A DNA stretch of 64,000 nucleotides from Neobacillus cucumis (GCF_016107705.1 NZ_JAEHGC010000002.1:558001-622000); one strand, 5' to 3'. Positions 7,937-16,640 are shown, numbered from the stretch's first letter. Made by a program: numbers and translations. The notes: generated by a model not told the origin, from the letters alone.

Positions 7937-10333
7937 TTATTTAGTAAGCCGGTCAAAAGCAACCTTTGGAGCCAAAGCATTGCTTACTTTTTCAACAATC
8001 CTATCCTTTTCTACTTTAAAAGTAGCTGTTCCTTTAATATTTTCTGAGGAAGAACCAACTTTAATAGTATAATTACCTTTTTCAAGGACCCAAGCTGATT
8101 TCTGTTCATCGAAGGAGGCAAGATCCTTAGCATCCAGGTCGAAGGTAAGCAGCTGGCGCTGATGTGGTTTAAGCTCTTTTGTTTTACCAAAGGTTTTTAG
8201 CTCAAGCGCTGGTTTTTCAAGCTTTCCATCCGGTGCGGAGACATAAACCTCGACGACCTCTCTTCCAGAAACCTTCCCAGTATTTTCAACCATTGCCGAT
8301 ACAGTAAGCTTGTCCTTAAATTTTTTCCCTTCATTAATATTTACATGGCTATAGTCAAAATTTGTATAGGAAAGACCGTATCCAAATTCATAGGCAGGTT
8401 TCACATTAAAAGTAGTATTGTAGCGATAGCCTACATAAATATCTTCCTTATACACTACTTGCGTTGGATTGTTCTCAGGCGTTCCAGGGAAATTAGCGGC
8501 TGAAGCTACATCACTATACTTCATTGGGAAGGTTTCCGCCAATTTTCCAGATGGGTTGACTTTTCCAGAAACCACATCGGCAACCGCATTTCCAGCCTCC
8601 TGGCCAGGCTGCCAAGCTAATAGAATGGAGTCAATATGTTTTCGCCAGCTGGCTACTTCGACAGGTCCGCCAATATTAAGAATTACAGCTACTTTTTTGC
8701 CTTCTTTATGGTAGGCATCAGAAACTCTTGTAATCATATCCTGTTCAGAATCTGAAAGAAGGAAATCTCCTTTTTCCACTTTGCGATCCTTACCCTCACC
8801 GGAATTTCGTCCGATGACAATTACACCGATATCGCTATTTAGGGCGGCAGCCCTAATTTCACTATTATCTAACGGCTTTTCCGGGATCTCTGGAACTAGC
8901 TTACCAAATTCAACACCCCATGGACTAGGCTTTATTTTATATTGATCTTGAGAACGTAAGTCATCAATATAAGATTTGTAGCTCGTGAATAATGATTGAT
9001 CCAATTGATAACCGGCCGTTTTTAAGCCATCCGCTATGGAGATAATATATTTAGCATTGACATCTCCACTGCCGGTGCCGCCTTTAATCGTTTCAATTTG
9101 TGTGTTTCCAAATAATGCGACTGATTTTTCTTTGCTGATCGGCAGGGTATTGGCATCATTTTTCAAAAGTACCATACCATCAGCAGCGGCGCTTCTAGCA
9201 ACCTGTGCATGGGCTGCTAAATCAGGTTTATCGCTGTTCTTATACTGTTGGAATTCTGGTGTTTTAATTAGGATCTCCAGAATGTTCTTGATGTTTCTGT
9301 CAAGAATTTTTTCGTCCAATAAGCCATTTTGGACAGCCGTTTTAATGGCATCAGATTGGGAAGCAGAGCCTGGCATAATCATGTCATTACCGGCTTTCAT
9401 TTGCTCAACCGGATCATTTCCGCCAAACCAGTCTGTCATGACAAAGCCTTTGAAGCCCCAGTCTTTCCGTAGGACGTCTGTTAATAAATCTGCGCTTTGG
9501 GAGGTGTAGGTACCATTTAGTTTGTTGTAGGAACTCATGACCGACCATGGGTGACCTTCCTTGACAGCAATTTCAAATCCTTTTAAATAGATTTCTCTTA
9601 ATGCTCGTTGCGAAACAATCGTATCAATGCTGTTTCGGTTCGTTTCCTGGTTATTGGCAACAAAGTGCTTAATAGTTGCACCGATGTCATTCGATTGCAG
9701 CCCGTTCACAGCAGCGGCTGCGATTTTTCCTGTAATCACCGGATCCTCTGAATAATATTCAAAGTTTCGACCGTTTAATGGATTCCGTTGAATATTAAGC
9801 CCTGGGCCAAGAAGGAAGTCCACTCCATATTCTTTCACTTCATTTCCTTGTGCCTTTCCGACTGCTTCGGCAGCATCTGTATCCCAAGTAGAGGCAATCT
9901 CAGTTCCGATCGGGAAGGCTGTAGCATAGTAGGTTTGATTTGTATTTGCCCGTGTTGGTAAGATGCGAAGCCCTGCAGGTCCATCTGCTAGACGAAGCTC
10001 AGGTATACCCAATCGAGGGATTCCATATGTACCACCTACAGCACCTGCTACATCTTCGAAGGCTGGCCTTCCAAATCCGGGCATTCCAACACCAACGACA
10101 AATTTTGATTTCTCGTCCAATGTCATGGCATTGATGACACCATCAATAGAGGCCGCATCTGTTAAGAGGGGGGCTTTAGAAGTATGGCCACTTTGCACGG
10201 TTGTAGAGACAGTAGATGAATGGGTGGTTTGTGCTGATGCTATATCAAATGTTAAACCAGATAGAATTAATGAAGATGTTAGTGTCATGGCGAGCAGTCT
10301 TTGTTTTCGATGTTTTTTAATTTTTTTTAACAA
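7937..10333 (-). CDS. Secreted glycoside hydrolase family 3 beta-glucosidase-like enzyme
   Basis: A 798-residue exported enzyme. Residues 1-35 form a Sec signal peptide (KKHRKQR, a hydrophobic core, ASA-Q). The GH3 N-terminal TIM barrel follows, with KHF (222-224) and the nucleophile Asp301 in FVMTDWFGG; then the C-terminal alpha/beta sandwich (VALFGNTQIETIKGGTGSGDV) and a fibronectin III-like domain (GREVVEVYVSAPDGK). The family releases glucose or xylose from the non-reducing ends of beta-glycans; specificity is not decidable. The start is TTG 10333, 9 bases after GGGGAGG. A cre-like box upstream suggests CcpA catabolite control. Confidence 0.92.
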   Translation of the reverse strand: MLKKIKKHRKQRLLAMTLTSSLILSGLTFDIASAQTTHSSTVSTTVQSGHTSKAPLLTDAASIDGVINAMTLDEKSKFVVGVGMPGFGRPAFEDVAGAVGGTYGIPRLGIPELRLADGPAGLRILPTRANTNQTYYATAFPIGTEIASTWDTDAAEAVGKAQGNEVKEYGVDFLLGPGLNIQRNPLNGRNFEYYSEDPVITGKIAAAAVNGLQSNDIGATIKHFVANNQETNRNSIDTIVSQRALREIYLKGFEIAVKEGHPWSVMSSYNKLNGTYTSQSADLLTDVLRKDWGFKGFVMTDWFGGNDPVEQMKAGNDMIMPGSASQSDAIKTAVQNGLLDEKILDRNIKNILEILIKTPEFQQYKNSDKPDLAAHAQVARSAAADGMVLLKNDANTLPISKEKSVALFGNTQIETIKGGTGSGDVNAKYIISIADGLKTAGYQLDQSLFTSYKSYIDDLRSQDQYKIKPSPWGVEFGKLVPEIPEKPLDNSEIRAAALNSDIGVIVIGRNSGEGKDRKVEKGDFLLSDSEQDMITRVSDAYHKEGKKVAVILNIGGPVEVASWRKHIDSILLAWQPGQEAGNAVADVVSGKVNPSGKLAETFPMKYSDVASAANFPGTPENNPTQVVYKEDIYVGYRYNTTFNVKPAYEFGYGLSYTNFDYSHVNINEGKKFKDKLTVSAMVENTGKVSGREVVEVYVSAPDGKLEKPALELKTFGKTKELKPHQRQLLTFDLDAKDLASFDEQKSAWVLEKGNYTIKVGSSSENIKGTATFKVEKDRIVEKVSNALAPKVAFDRLTK

Positions 10334-10396
10334 ATTTTAAAACCTCCCCTAGAATTGTTTAATGTTGTATCGAGTAGTAAGCTTGTAAGATTTTAT

Positions 10397-10410
10397 CTAA
10401 AGCGCTTACA
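10397..10410 (-). promoter_or_regulatory. cre-like CcpA site
   Basis: On the minus strand the site reads TGTAAGCGCTTTAG, matching 12 of 14 positions of the CcpA consensus TGWAARCGYTWNCW. It lies 64-77 bases upstream of the GH3 start, a plausible place for glucose repression of a sugar hydrolase. Binding is inferred. Confidence 0.55.
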
Positions 10411-10576
10411 ATGTTATTTTATAACGATTGAATATTCTAAATATTGCTTATTTTCTGGATTATATTGTAAATTTCTTCACTTTTTTGTGGTTCATAGGTG
10501 GTTTGACCAGATTTTTTTTAGATAAAGGACGAAAGAGGTGGGTTTTTAGATAATTATCACTATTTTAGTCAATTAT

Positions 10577-10606
10577 AAAAACCCCGGGGCTTTTTAATCC
10601 TCGGGG
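10577..10606 (-). terminator. Terminator of the AhpD-like gene
   Basis: On the minus strand, stem CCCCG/CGGGG then TTTTTATA, 14 bases past the stop of the AhpD-like gene. Confidence 0.65.
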
Positions 10607-10619
10607 ATAATCAACATTT

Positions 10620-10988
10620 TTATTGTTTTATTTGATTGAAATCATTCATTACTTGTTGAACTAATGTTACTGCTTGACTCATCACTGCACCGCCGCCAAA
10701 TGCTGCTGTAACACCTATTGCTTCTAATATTTCTTCCTCAGAACACCCTTGGTCTAGACAGCCTTTCAAATGATAAATGATGCAATATTCATCTTGAGCA
10801 TGAAGACTGATGCCTAATGCAATTAATTGCTTCTCCTTTTGAGTTAAAGTACCTTCCTGAAAACAAATTTCTGTAAATTCATTATACGCCCTTGCCAAAT
10901 TCGGCATTTTCTTAGTAAAGTTGCCAATTCCTTCTTTGTAATCGATTAAAGAGGATACTGATTGATTTTGTAATTCCAATTGGCTCAC
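10620..10988 (-). CDS. Carboxymuconolactone decarboxylase / AhpD-like protein
   Basis: A 122-residue all-helical protein of the CMD/AhpD family. The core reads [15 protein letters not shown], then [37 protein letters not shown]. The CxxxH set (Cys and His in EYCIIYH) resembles the redox or acid-base residues of AhpD-type alkylhydroperoxidases, but the canonical CxxC pair is reduced to one Cys at that site, so peroxidase activity is doubtful. It lies 40 bases behind a 57-residue protein on the same strand and has its own terminator. Confidence 0.82.
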   Translation of the reverse strand: MSQLELQNQSVSSLIDYKEGIGNFTKKMPNLARAYNEFTEICFQEGTLTQKEKQLIALGISLHAQDEYCIIYHLKGCLDQGCSEEEILEAIGVTAAFGGGAVMSQAVTLVQQVMNDFNQIKQ

Positions 10989-11028
10989 TCCTTATTTGAA
11001 TTGAGTTCCAAAGGTGCACTTGCTAATG

Positions 11029-11202
11029 CTAACGACGATGCTGGATAAGGTCAATTGAACCCAATACTATGTGAGCTAATCCAAAACCAAATACAGTATT
11101 TGCAATCATTTTATTGGTTCCTCGTTTCTGTTTTAGCGCATAACCAGTTGCAGTAACCGCTGTACCTAAAACAGTAGGAATGACACCTTCCCTAAAATTC
11201 AT
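11029..11202 (-). CDS. 57-residue hydrophobic protein upstream of the AhpD-like gene
   Basis: A short gene: ATG at 11202 with an excellent RBS (TGGAGGT, 8 bases before). The product starts MNFREGVIPTVLGTAVTATG, followed by a basic stretch KQKRGTNK and a second hydrophobic segment, FGFGLAHIVLGSIDLI, ending HRR. Two membrane-associated helices are likely. It precedes the AhpD-like gene by 40 bases and probably shares its transcript. I do not recognise the family. Confidence 0.65.
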   Translation of the reverse strand: MNFREGVIPTVLGTAVTATGYALKQKRGTNKMIANTVFGFGLAHIVLGSIDLIQHRR

Positions 11203-11474
11203 ACTGTTTTACCTCCAGTATTGTTATCGTTCCTTGAACATTCTCATTTGAGCGTTCAGGAATAGTATTTTTCCGATACAGAGATTAGATACGAGAGAAA
11301 AAATCCCTGTATATTTTCTTAAAGGGTTTACGGGCAAACAACTTATGATGAATATGTAATGGTAAAAATGAAAAATATAAAGGAGTGGGTAAGCTATTGA
11401 AACATTTCCAAATCACTAGTAGTAAGCTTTATAAAAGAAGACTTCAGAATACCATTGATAAGGGGAATAAGCAT

Positions 11475-11645
11475 ATGTCTAATAAACAAGCCATTAATAA
11501 TCAAAAACAAAGCGGGAAGTATCAGCAAGGATCAGGGTCTCGCTATCATGAAGAGCATGCAAGCCATGTCCCAGATTACGGAGCAAATATTGTAGACCCC
11601 AATGCACAAGGTTTAATCAACAACACAAATAATACTAACCAATAA
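11475..11645 (+). CDS. Small hydrophilic Gln/Asn-rich protein (spore-type, unassigned)
   Basis: A 56-residue product, MSNKQAINNQKQSGKYQQ..., ending LINNTNNTNQ: very polar, rich in Gln, Asn, Gly and Ser with no hydrophobic core, a composition like small acid-soluble spore proteins but without a recognised SASP signature. ATG 11475 follows AAGGGG at 9 bases. The same frame is open further upstream (GTG 11385, TTG 11397 behind AAAGGAG), which would add about 26-30 basic residues, so the start is uncertain. A hairpin follows the stop. Confidence 0.55.
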   Translation: MSNKQAINNQKQSGKYQQGSGSRYHEEHASHVPDYGANIVDPNAQGLINNTNNTNQ

Positions 11646-11663
11646 TTAATTTTAATGATTAAA

Positions 11664-11688
11664 AAGGTCATCATTCATTGATGGCCTT
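11664..11688 (+). terminator. Hairpin terminator (weak)
   Basis: Arms AAGGTCATCA and TGATGGCCTT with one G-T pair, but only a short T-rich tail. Confidence 0.5.
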
Positions 11689-11750
11689 ACTCTTTAGTGT
11701 TAATAATATCAGCTGTTCATTCTGAATGACTAAGAAGAGGTGGAGGAAAA

Positions 11751-12716
11751 GTGACGATTGTACGCCTTGGCTTTGTTGCGATGAGCATGGAACTAAAAAA
11801 TGCTTCCCCCTCTCAGACGATGACATATTCACAATTCCAGAAAATAGCAGATAGGGAAGCGGCGATCCACAAATTGGAGAGGATTTCCATATCAAATTTA
11901 CAGCATACATTTAGAATTTTAAAGCATGCTGCAGCTTCTGAGATTCATTTTTATCGGTTAACCTCACGCCTCATTCCTTTGGCGAACCATGAGGAGCTTT
12001 TGGATTGGAATTATATGAAGCCCTTGCAAGAACAGTTGAAGGAAATAGGAAGTTTTGTCAAAAAACATAACATAAGAATTGACTTTCATCCCGATCACTT
12101 TGTCCTGATTAATTCACCCAATAAGGATATTTTGAAAAATTCAATCAGGACTTTAAAAATGCATTACTTATTATTAAAGGGGATGAAAATAGACCCGACA
12201 CATCGTTGTGTCATGCATGTGGGGGGTAATTATAAGGAAACAGAAACCTCCCTTGAACGCTTTATCGATAATTGGATGGAGGTCCCGAGATTCATACAAA
12301 AAACGATCATGCTTGAAAATGATGATACTTCTTTTACATTAGAAGATACACTTTTTCTATGTGAAAAATTAGGGATTCCACTTGTTTTCGATTATCATCA
12401 CCATCTTGTACATCATAAAAATCCAAATTGGGAAGAGAACTGGAGTCAAGTTGTACACACATGGGTGGATTCTCCTCTCCCTATAAAAATGCATATATCA
12501 AGTCCCAAAAGCGAAAAAGAAATTCGCCACCATTCAGATTACATAAATATCGATATGTTTTTCACGTTCCTAAAAGAGATTAAAGGCAGCATTCCGCAAA
12601 TTGATTGTATGATTGAGGCAAAAAGAAAAGATGATTCCTTATTTAAATTAATGGAAGAGATTAAAACGAGAGGCGACATCGAAATGATTGACGGCTCTTC
12701 ATTTTACTTGAAGTAA
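11751..12716 (+). CDS. uvsE: UV DNA damage endonuclease
   Basis: A 321-residue UvsE/UVDE TIM-barrel nuclease, which nicks DNA 5' of cyclobutane dimers and 6-4 photoproducts. Recognisable family segments are VRLGFVAMSMELKNASPS at the N-terminus, SRLIPLANHEELLDW, RIDFHPDHFVLINSP, MHVGGNYKETETSLERF, MLENDDTSFTLEDTLFLCEKLGIPLVFDYHHH and the C-terminal MIEAKRKDDSLFKLMEE. The conserved His, Asp and Glu of these motifs form the metal cluster. The start is GTG 11751 behind GTGGAGG. In spore formers this enzyme repairs UV damage outside photolyase. Monocistronic here. Confidence 0.95.
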   Translation: MTIVRLGFVAMSMELKNASPSQTMTYSQFQKIADREAAIHKLERISISNLQHTFRILKHAAASEIHFYRLTSRLIPLANHEELLDWNYMKPLQEQLKEIGSFVKKHNIRIDFHPDHFVLINSPNKDILKNSIRTLKMHYLLLKGMKIDPTHRCVMHVGGNYKETETSLERFIDNWMEVPRFIQKTIMLENDDTSFTLEDTLFLCEKLGIPLVFDYHHHLVHHKNPNWEENWSQVVHTWVDSPLPIKMHISSPKSEKEIRHHSDYINIDMFFTFLKEIKGSIPQIDCMIEAKRKDDSLFKLMEEIKTRGDIEMIDGSSFYLK

Positions 12717-12754
12717 TTAAGAAGAGCCAATATAAAATAATTTAGATTAATATT

Positions 12755-13687
12755 CTAAAAAAGCGTTAAGACGAAATAAAGAAATGGAAGGGTAAAAATA
12801 CATAGAATGGTGGTAAGTAAGACTCCTAACGATGCAAAGCTTGAATCAGCCCCAAATTTTTCAGAATAAAGAGATATGGTTGGAGCAGAAGGCATTCCGG
12901 ACACAAGGACGGCGATAACCAGTATGGGGAACGGTACAGATAGTTTAACAAAAGGAAGGAGAAGTAAGGGGATGATGAGTAGTTTGATCAACGCCGATTT
13001 CCATAGGTAAATATTTTTTATAAACAAAATCATGTCTTTACTTTTTACATTCGCAATTAACATCCCGATCATCATCATAGAGAGGGGAATGGTCATTTTG
13101 CCAACGGTCTCTAGGCCGCTAGAAATTAGATGTGGCAAACGAATGGGTAGGACAAAAATAATGAGTCCTGTCATTGTGGAGAGAATTCCGGGATTTAAAA
13201 AGATATTTTTCCAATTTATTTGCTCCTTGTTTTTACTAAACAAGTATATTCCATACGTCCAAATGAGAATTAAATACCATAAATTAAACATCGTTAAATA
13301 AACAATACCCTGCTCCCCCAATATAACAAAACTAACTGCGTAACCAATAAAGCCTTGGTTGCCAAAAATAATGAGTCCTTCATATACACTTTTTTGTTTC
13401 TCAGGAAGTATTGCACATCTTCTCATCCAAATCGCCAAGAAAATAGATAAGGTTAGGATATATACAGACAATGATACGAGCCACAAAAATTCTTTTAATA
13501 ACGTAAAAGAGAAGGAAATATCTAATGAGAATAAAATGAGGGCAGGTAAAGTTATATTTAATATCAGTTGTGTAAGCACATTATTAGCATTTTCATTTAG
13601 GATTCCTTTTTTTCTAACGATAAACCCTAAAATTGCCATTCCATATAGGACCAACATTTCCTGGATAAATGCCTCAACAGAATTCAT
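12755..13687 (-). CDS. AEC family transporter (auxin efflux carrier type)
   Basis: About 310 residues with ten hydrophobic helices in two five-helix halves. Typical AEC patches are GFIVRKKGILNENANNVLTQLILNITLPALI, GNQGFIGYAVSFVILGEQGI and VLVSGMPSAPTISLYSEKFGAD. Bacterial members export malate or other small organic acids; the substrate here is unknown. The first ATG (13693) abuts the RBS AAGGAGGG, so the second ATG, two codons on at 13687, is the likely start. It is convergent with uvsE and has no obvious operon partner. Confidence 0.87.
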   Translation of the reverse strand: MNSVEAFIQEMLVLYGMAILGFIVRKKGILNENANNVLTQLILNITLPALILFSLDISFSFTLLKEFLWLVSLSVYILTLSIFLAIWMRRCAILPEKQKSVYEGLIIFGNQGFIGYAVSFVILGEQGIVYLTMFNLWYLILIWTYGIYLFSKNKEQINWKNIFLNPGILSTMTGLIIFVLPIRLPHLISSGLETVGKMTIPLSMMMIGMLIANVKSKDMILFIKNIYLWKSALIKLLIIPLLLLPFVKLSVPFPILVIAVLVSGMPSAPTISLYSEKFGADSSFASLGVLLTTILCIFTLPFLYFVLTLF

Positions 13688-13773
13688 TTTCATCCCTCCT
13701 TCTCTAAAGTATGACCTCTAGATTTGGATGGTTAATCATATTAACAAACTTTCCTAAATAGTGTAATGCAATA

Positions 13774-13810
13774 AAAAACCGATCTTTCATCCTTAGAAAG
13801 ATCGGTTTTT
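13774..13810 (-). terminator. Terminator of the NmrA-like gene
   Basis: Perfect 15-bp stem (AAAAACCGATCTTTC and its complement) with a 7-base loop, just beyond the NmrA-like stop; symmetric enough to act on both strands. Confidence 0.9.
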
Positions 13811-13812
13811 CA

Positions 13813-14685
13813 TTATTTTGTTTGAGAAAGTTCATGCACGATTTCAGTTAATGCCCCGTTAATTGGTGTTGCCGGACGACCGATTAGTTTTTCAAAATCA
13901 TTGCTCTCAACATCTAGTGTACCTTCTCGAATGCTTCTTTGAATGTCTACAAGCATTGGAAGAAGGAATTCCGGTATGCCCGCACCTTTCATAATGTTTG
14001 CATAAGTGGCGTCATCGACCTGCTGCACTGGTACTTCTTTACCTAGGACAGATCCAAGAGCAGCTACTAGTTCTTCCTGTGTTAATACTTTACCGGATAG
14101 TTCGTAAATAGTATTTTCGTGGCCATCACCAGTAAGGACTGCTGCCGCAGCTTCAGCATAATCTTGCTGTGGCGCCCAACCGACCTTGCCATTTCCTGCT
14201 GATGTCACCCATGGAGCTCCTGCAAGGACACCTCGAATGCTAGGTATTTCATTTTCTAAGTACCAGTTATTGCGTAAAAAGGAGTAGGGAATACCTGTTT
14301 TCATGATTGCTTCTTCGGTTGCCTGATGAGTTGGGGCGAACAGATTTTTACTCTCCATTGCATTGCCTAAACTAGTATAGGCAATAAATTTAACAGCTGC
14401 ACGCTTTGCCGCAGTGACCGCATTAGCATGCTGACGAATTCTTGTGTCATTGTCTTTATCGGCAGAAATAAGAAGTAAGCGATCAATTCCAGCAAAAGCT
14501 GAATCTAAGCTCTCCGGCTGATCAAAATCTCCTTGGCGAACTTCTACTCCACGTGCCCGTAAATTTTCGGCTTTCTCCGGATTACGTACACTTACAGCGA
14601 GTTGACTTGCTGGTACAGTTTTCAATAGAGTTTCTACAACCTTAGACCCCAATTTTCCTGTAGCACCCGTAACGAGCATTTTCAT
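13813..14685 (-). CDS. NmrA-type NAD(P)-binding reductase (QorB/azoreductase-like SDR)
   Basis: A 290-residue atypical short-chain dehydrogenase. The Rossmann motif is at the extreme N-terminus (MKMLVTGATGKLGSK), followed by VSVRNPEKAENLRARGVEVRQGDFDQPESLDSAF, FIAYTSLGNA, and GIPYSFLRNNWYLENEIP, which mark the NmrA/QorB quinone reductase group. A NAD(P)H-dependent quinone or azo reductase role is likely. ATG 14685 has the RBS TTGGAGGAA; the longer frame up to 14763 has none. It is divergent from a Rieske remnant and shares no visible partner. Confidence 0.88.
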   Translation of the reverse strand: MKMLVTGATGKLGSKVVETLLKTVPASQLAVSVRNPEKAENLRARGVEVRQGDFDQPESLDSAFAGIDRLLLISADKDNDTRIRQHANAVTAAKRAAVKFIAYTSLGNAMESKNLFAPTHQATEEAIMKTGIPYSFLRNNWYLENEIPSIRGVLAGAPWVTSAGNGKVGWAPQQDYAEAAAAVLTGDGHENTIYELSGKVLTQEELVAALGSVLGKEVPVQQVDDATYANIMKGAGIPEFLLPMLVDIQRSIREGTLDVESNDFEKLIGRPATPINGALTEIVHELSQTK

Positions 14686-14761
14686 ATTTATTCCTCCAAT
14701 TTTTAAAATGTAATTATATTGGTTACCTGTAATCATAATAGTTACTTTACTTGTTTTTGTC

Positions 14762-15055
14762 AATAACGAAATTAATAAAGCTAAAAATGTAAACGAAAAG
14801 AAGGAAATTACGGTTGAAGGGGAAAGTCTGGTTCTCTTCGATCTAGATGAAGGTTATTTTGTTACCTCCAATATTTATACACATAGGAAACAATATTTCA
14901 CCGATGGTTCAATCGAAGAAGGCAGTATGAATTGCCCAAGACACGGTGGGAAGTTTGACATTAAAACAGGTGATCCACTAGCCGGACCTTGCTTTACCCC
15001 TCTGCAAACCTATCTCGTTGACATACGAAAGGACGAAGTTTGGATTGATTTTTAA
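14762..15055 (+). pseudogene. Rieske [2Fe-2S] ferredoxin remnant
   Basis: The frame ending at TAA 15053-15055 reads VNEKKEITVEGESLVLFDLDEG, SNIYTHRKQYFTDGSIEEG, MNCPRHGGKFDIKTG and ends VWIDF: the small Rieske ferredoxin of ring-hydroxylating dioxygenase type. Back to the in-frame stop at 14711 there is no ATG, GTG or TTG before the conserved part. The first ligand motif, normally CxH, reads YTH, so one cluster Cys is lost, while the second (CPRH) is intact. Missing start plus missing ligand indicate a dead gene. Its 5' end lies under the promoter of the divergent NmrA-like gene. Confidence 0.7.
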
Positions 15056-15164
15056 AAAGATAGGAGGCAGTAATTAAACGTGAATGACAGAATTTGGTTT
15101 ATGGAGTTACAAGATTTAGATCTTGAGGATTTAGTACAACTAAAATTGTATATTCGGCAGGGAA

Positions 15165-16345
15165 TTTTGCCAGAAGATTGATAGCCTACGTATTTTTTAC
15201 CGGGAAGCAGGAAGTCCCAGAAATCCTGCGATTTTGCTGCTCCATGGTTTTCCGAGCTCCTCCCATATGTTCCGGAATCTAATTCCTTTTTTGACCGACC
15301 GGTTTTATATCATTGCACCTGATTATCCCGGTTTTGGAAACAGCAGCATGCCTGTTCCCGATGAATTTACCTACACGTTCCATAACATCTCGATTGTTAT
15401 AGAAAAGCTGCTGGATCTGCTTGGCATCAGACAGTCAGTCTTCTATGTTCAGGACTATGGAGGTCCCGTCGTCTTCCGAATTGCTGTTCGCCAGCCGTTC
15501 GATTTATTTAAATCTTTGTGGAAAGACAGAAACCTAACACTGAGGAAGCAGTGGGAACCTTGCCCACCTTTGATTTCACAAAGAAGCAGTATCATACCGG
15601 TGCTTGCTCCCTGGATCTGATCAGCCCGGACAGCTATTTGACGGATCAGCTCTTCCTAGACCGACTGGGAAATGCTCAAAGGGTAAAAGGAACGGCTCTG
15701 CAATGCTCAAGGAAGTGTTTTTATCAAGAAAAGGGTAAAGGAACGGCTGAGCATTGCCCAAGAGAGTGTTTTTATCAAGAAAAGGGTAAAAGGAACGGCT
15801 GAGCATTGCCCAAGAGAGTAGTTTTTTCGTGAAAAGGGTAAAAGGAACGGCTCTGCATTACCCAAGAGAGTGTTTTTATCAAGAAAAGGGTAAAAGGAAC
15901 GGCTCTGCATTGCTCAAGGGAGTGTTTTTATCAAGAAAAGGGTAAAAGGAACGGCTGAGCATTGCCCAAGAGAGTAGTTTTTTCATGAAAAGGGTAAAAG
16001 GAACGGCTCTGCATTACCCAAGAGAGTAGTTTTTTCGTGAAAAAGGTAAAAGGAGCGGCTCTGCATTGCCCAAGAATTCAATTGGAGCTTGTCTATGATT
16101 ATCGAAAAAATATAGAACAATACCCCGTTTGGCAGCAGTATCTGCGCACTAGGAAGCCCCCAGTGACATTATCTGGGGGAAAAATGATTTATTTTCACAT
16201 TGGATGATGCTGTTTTCTATAGTAAGGAACTGTACAATGTGGAAACCCATCTTCTTTGCGGCGGGCACTTCCTTCTCGAGGAGCAGGCTTGGCAGGTATT
16301 ACAGCTGATTGAAAGCTTCTTTTATTCAAGGCTAAGCAAATACAG
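15165..16345 (+). pseudogene. Alpha/beta hydrolase pseudogene (haloalkane dehalogenase/epoxide hydrolase type) split by a tandem repeat
   Basis: Hydrolase pieces appear in order in different frames: KIDSLRIFYREAGSPRNP then LLLHGFPSSSHMFRN, IIAPDYPGFGNSS, VFYVQDYGGPVVFRIAVRQP (nucleophile Asp in QDYGG); after a frame break near 15500, DLISPDSYLTDQLFLDRLGNAQ; then a 395-base repeat array; then IQLELVYDYRKNIEQYPVWQQYL; and after another break near 16195, LDDAVFYSKELYNVETHLLCGGHFLLEEQ (catalytic His in GGHF). No start codon is available upstream. The gene has at least two frameshifts and a repeat insertion and cannot make the enzyme. Confidence 0.85.
15680..16074. repeat. 52-bp tandem repeat array, 7.6 copies
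   Basis: Seven full units (starts 15680, 15732, 15783, 15835, 15887, 15939, 15991) and a partial eighth (16043-16074). All are 52 bp except the second (51). Each begins AGGGTAAAAGGAACGGCT, continues CTGCATT or GAGCATT, then GCCCAAGAGAGT, and ends in one of two tails, GTTTTTATCAAGAAA or AGTTTTTTCGTGAAA. 52 is not a multiple of three, so the units change reading frame and are not a coding repeat. The array sits inside the hydrolase pseudogene, between the codons for GNAQ and IQLEL. Confidence 0.95.
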
Positions 16346-16370
16346 CCCTTCAACCATAGGTTGAAGGGCT
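16344..16370 (+). terminator. Perfect hairpin after the hydrolase remnant
   Basis: 12-bp arms AGCCCTTCAACC/GGTTGAAGGGCT with a 3-base loop, then ATTTGTT. Probably the old terminator of the hydrolase gene. From here to 16575 I see nothing else. Confidence 0.65.
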
Positions 16371-16576
16371 ATTTGTTCAATAATTCATGCCAGAAATGTG
16401 TTGCAGCAACTTAGCAAGTGTCCCTGGTTCTGTCGATTATTACCTTTTTCTATGTTGTATTATACTAGCTACCTTCGTAATGGGAGTTTAAGTCTCAGTT
16501 ATCAAACTGTTAACTTTCATTAACTAAACTGTAAACAAGCATGATATGTTAGATATTCCAAGGTATTCCCCAGCAA

Positions 16577-16615
16577 AAAAGCCGGCAATCTTATTAAGAG
16601 GATTCTTCGGCTTTT
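16577..16615 (-). terminator. Terminator of the ger operon
   Basis: On the minus strand AAAAGCCG ... CGGCTTTT followed by TT, 26 bases past the gerC-type stop. Confidence 0.7.
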
Positions 16616-16640
16616 CTGCTTATTAGACTTAAGATAGTGT

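Noticed and set aside
9036..9509. Plus-strand 157-codon frame inside the GH3 gene
   Set aside because: Antisense shadow of a strongly supported coding gene, without RBS or recognisable product.
15080..15181. 33-codon GTG frame (starts NDRIWFMELQDLDLEDL) behind GGAGG
   Set aside because: The RBS spacing is long (12 bases) and its 3' part overlaps the N-terminal remnant of the hydrolase in another frame; too weak to list as a gene.
15621..15910. Minus-strand frames across the 52-bp array (SFYPFLDKNTLLGNAEPF repeats)
   Set aside because: They exist only because the repeat lacks stops on that strand; the 52-bp period shifts frame every unit and there is no RBS.
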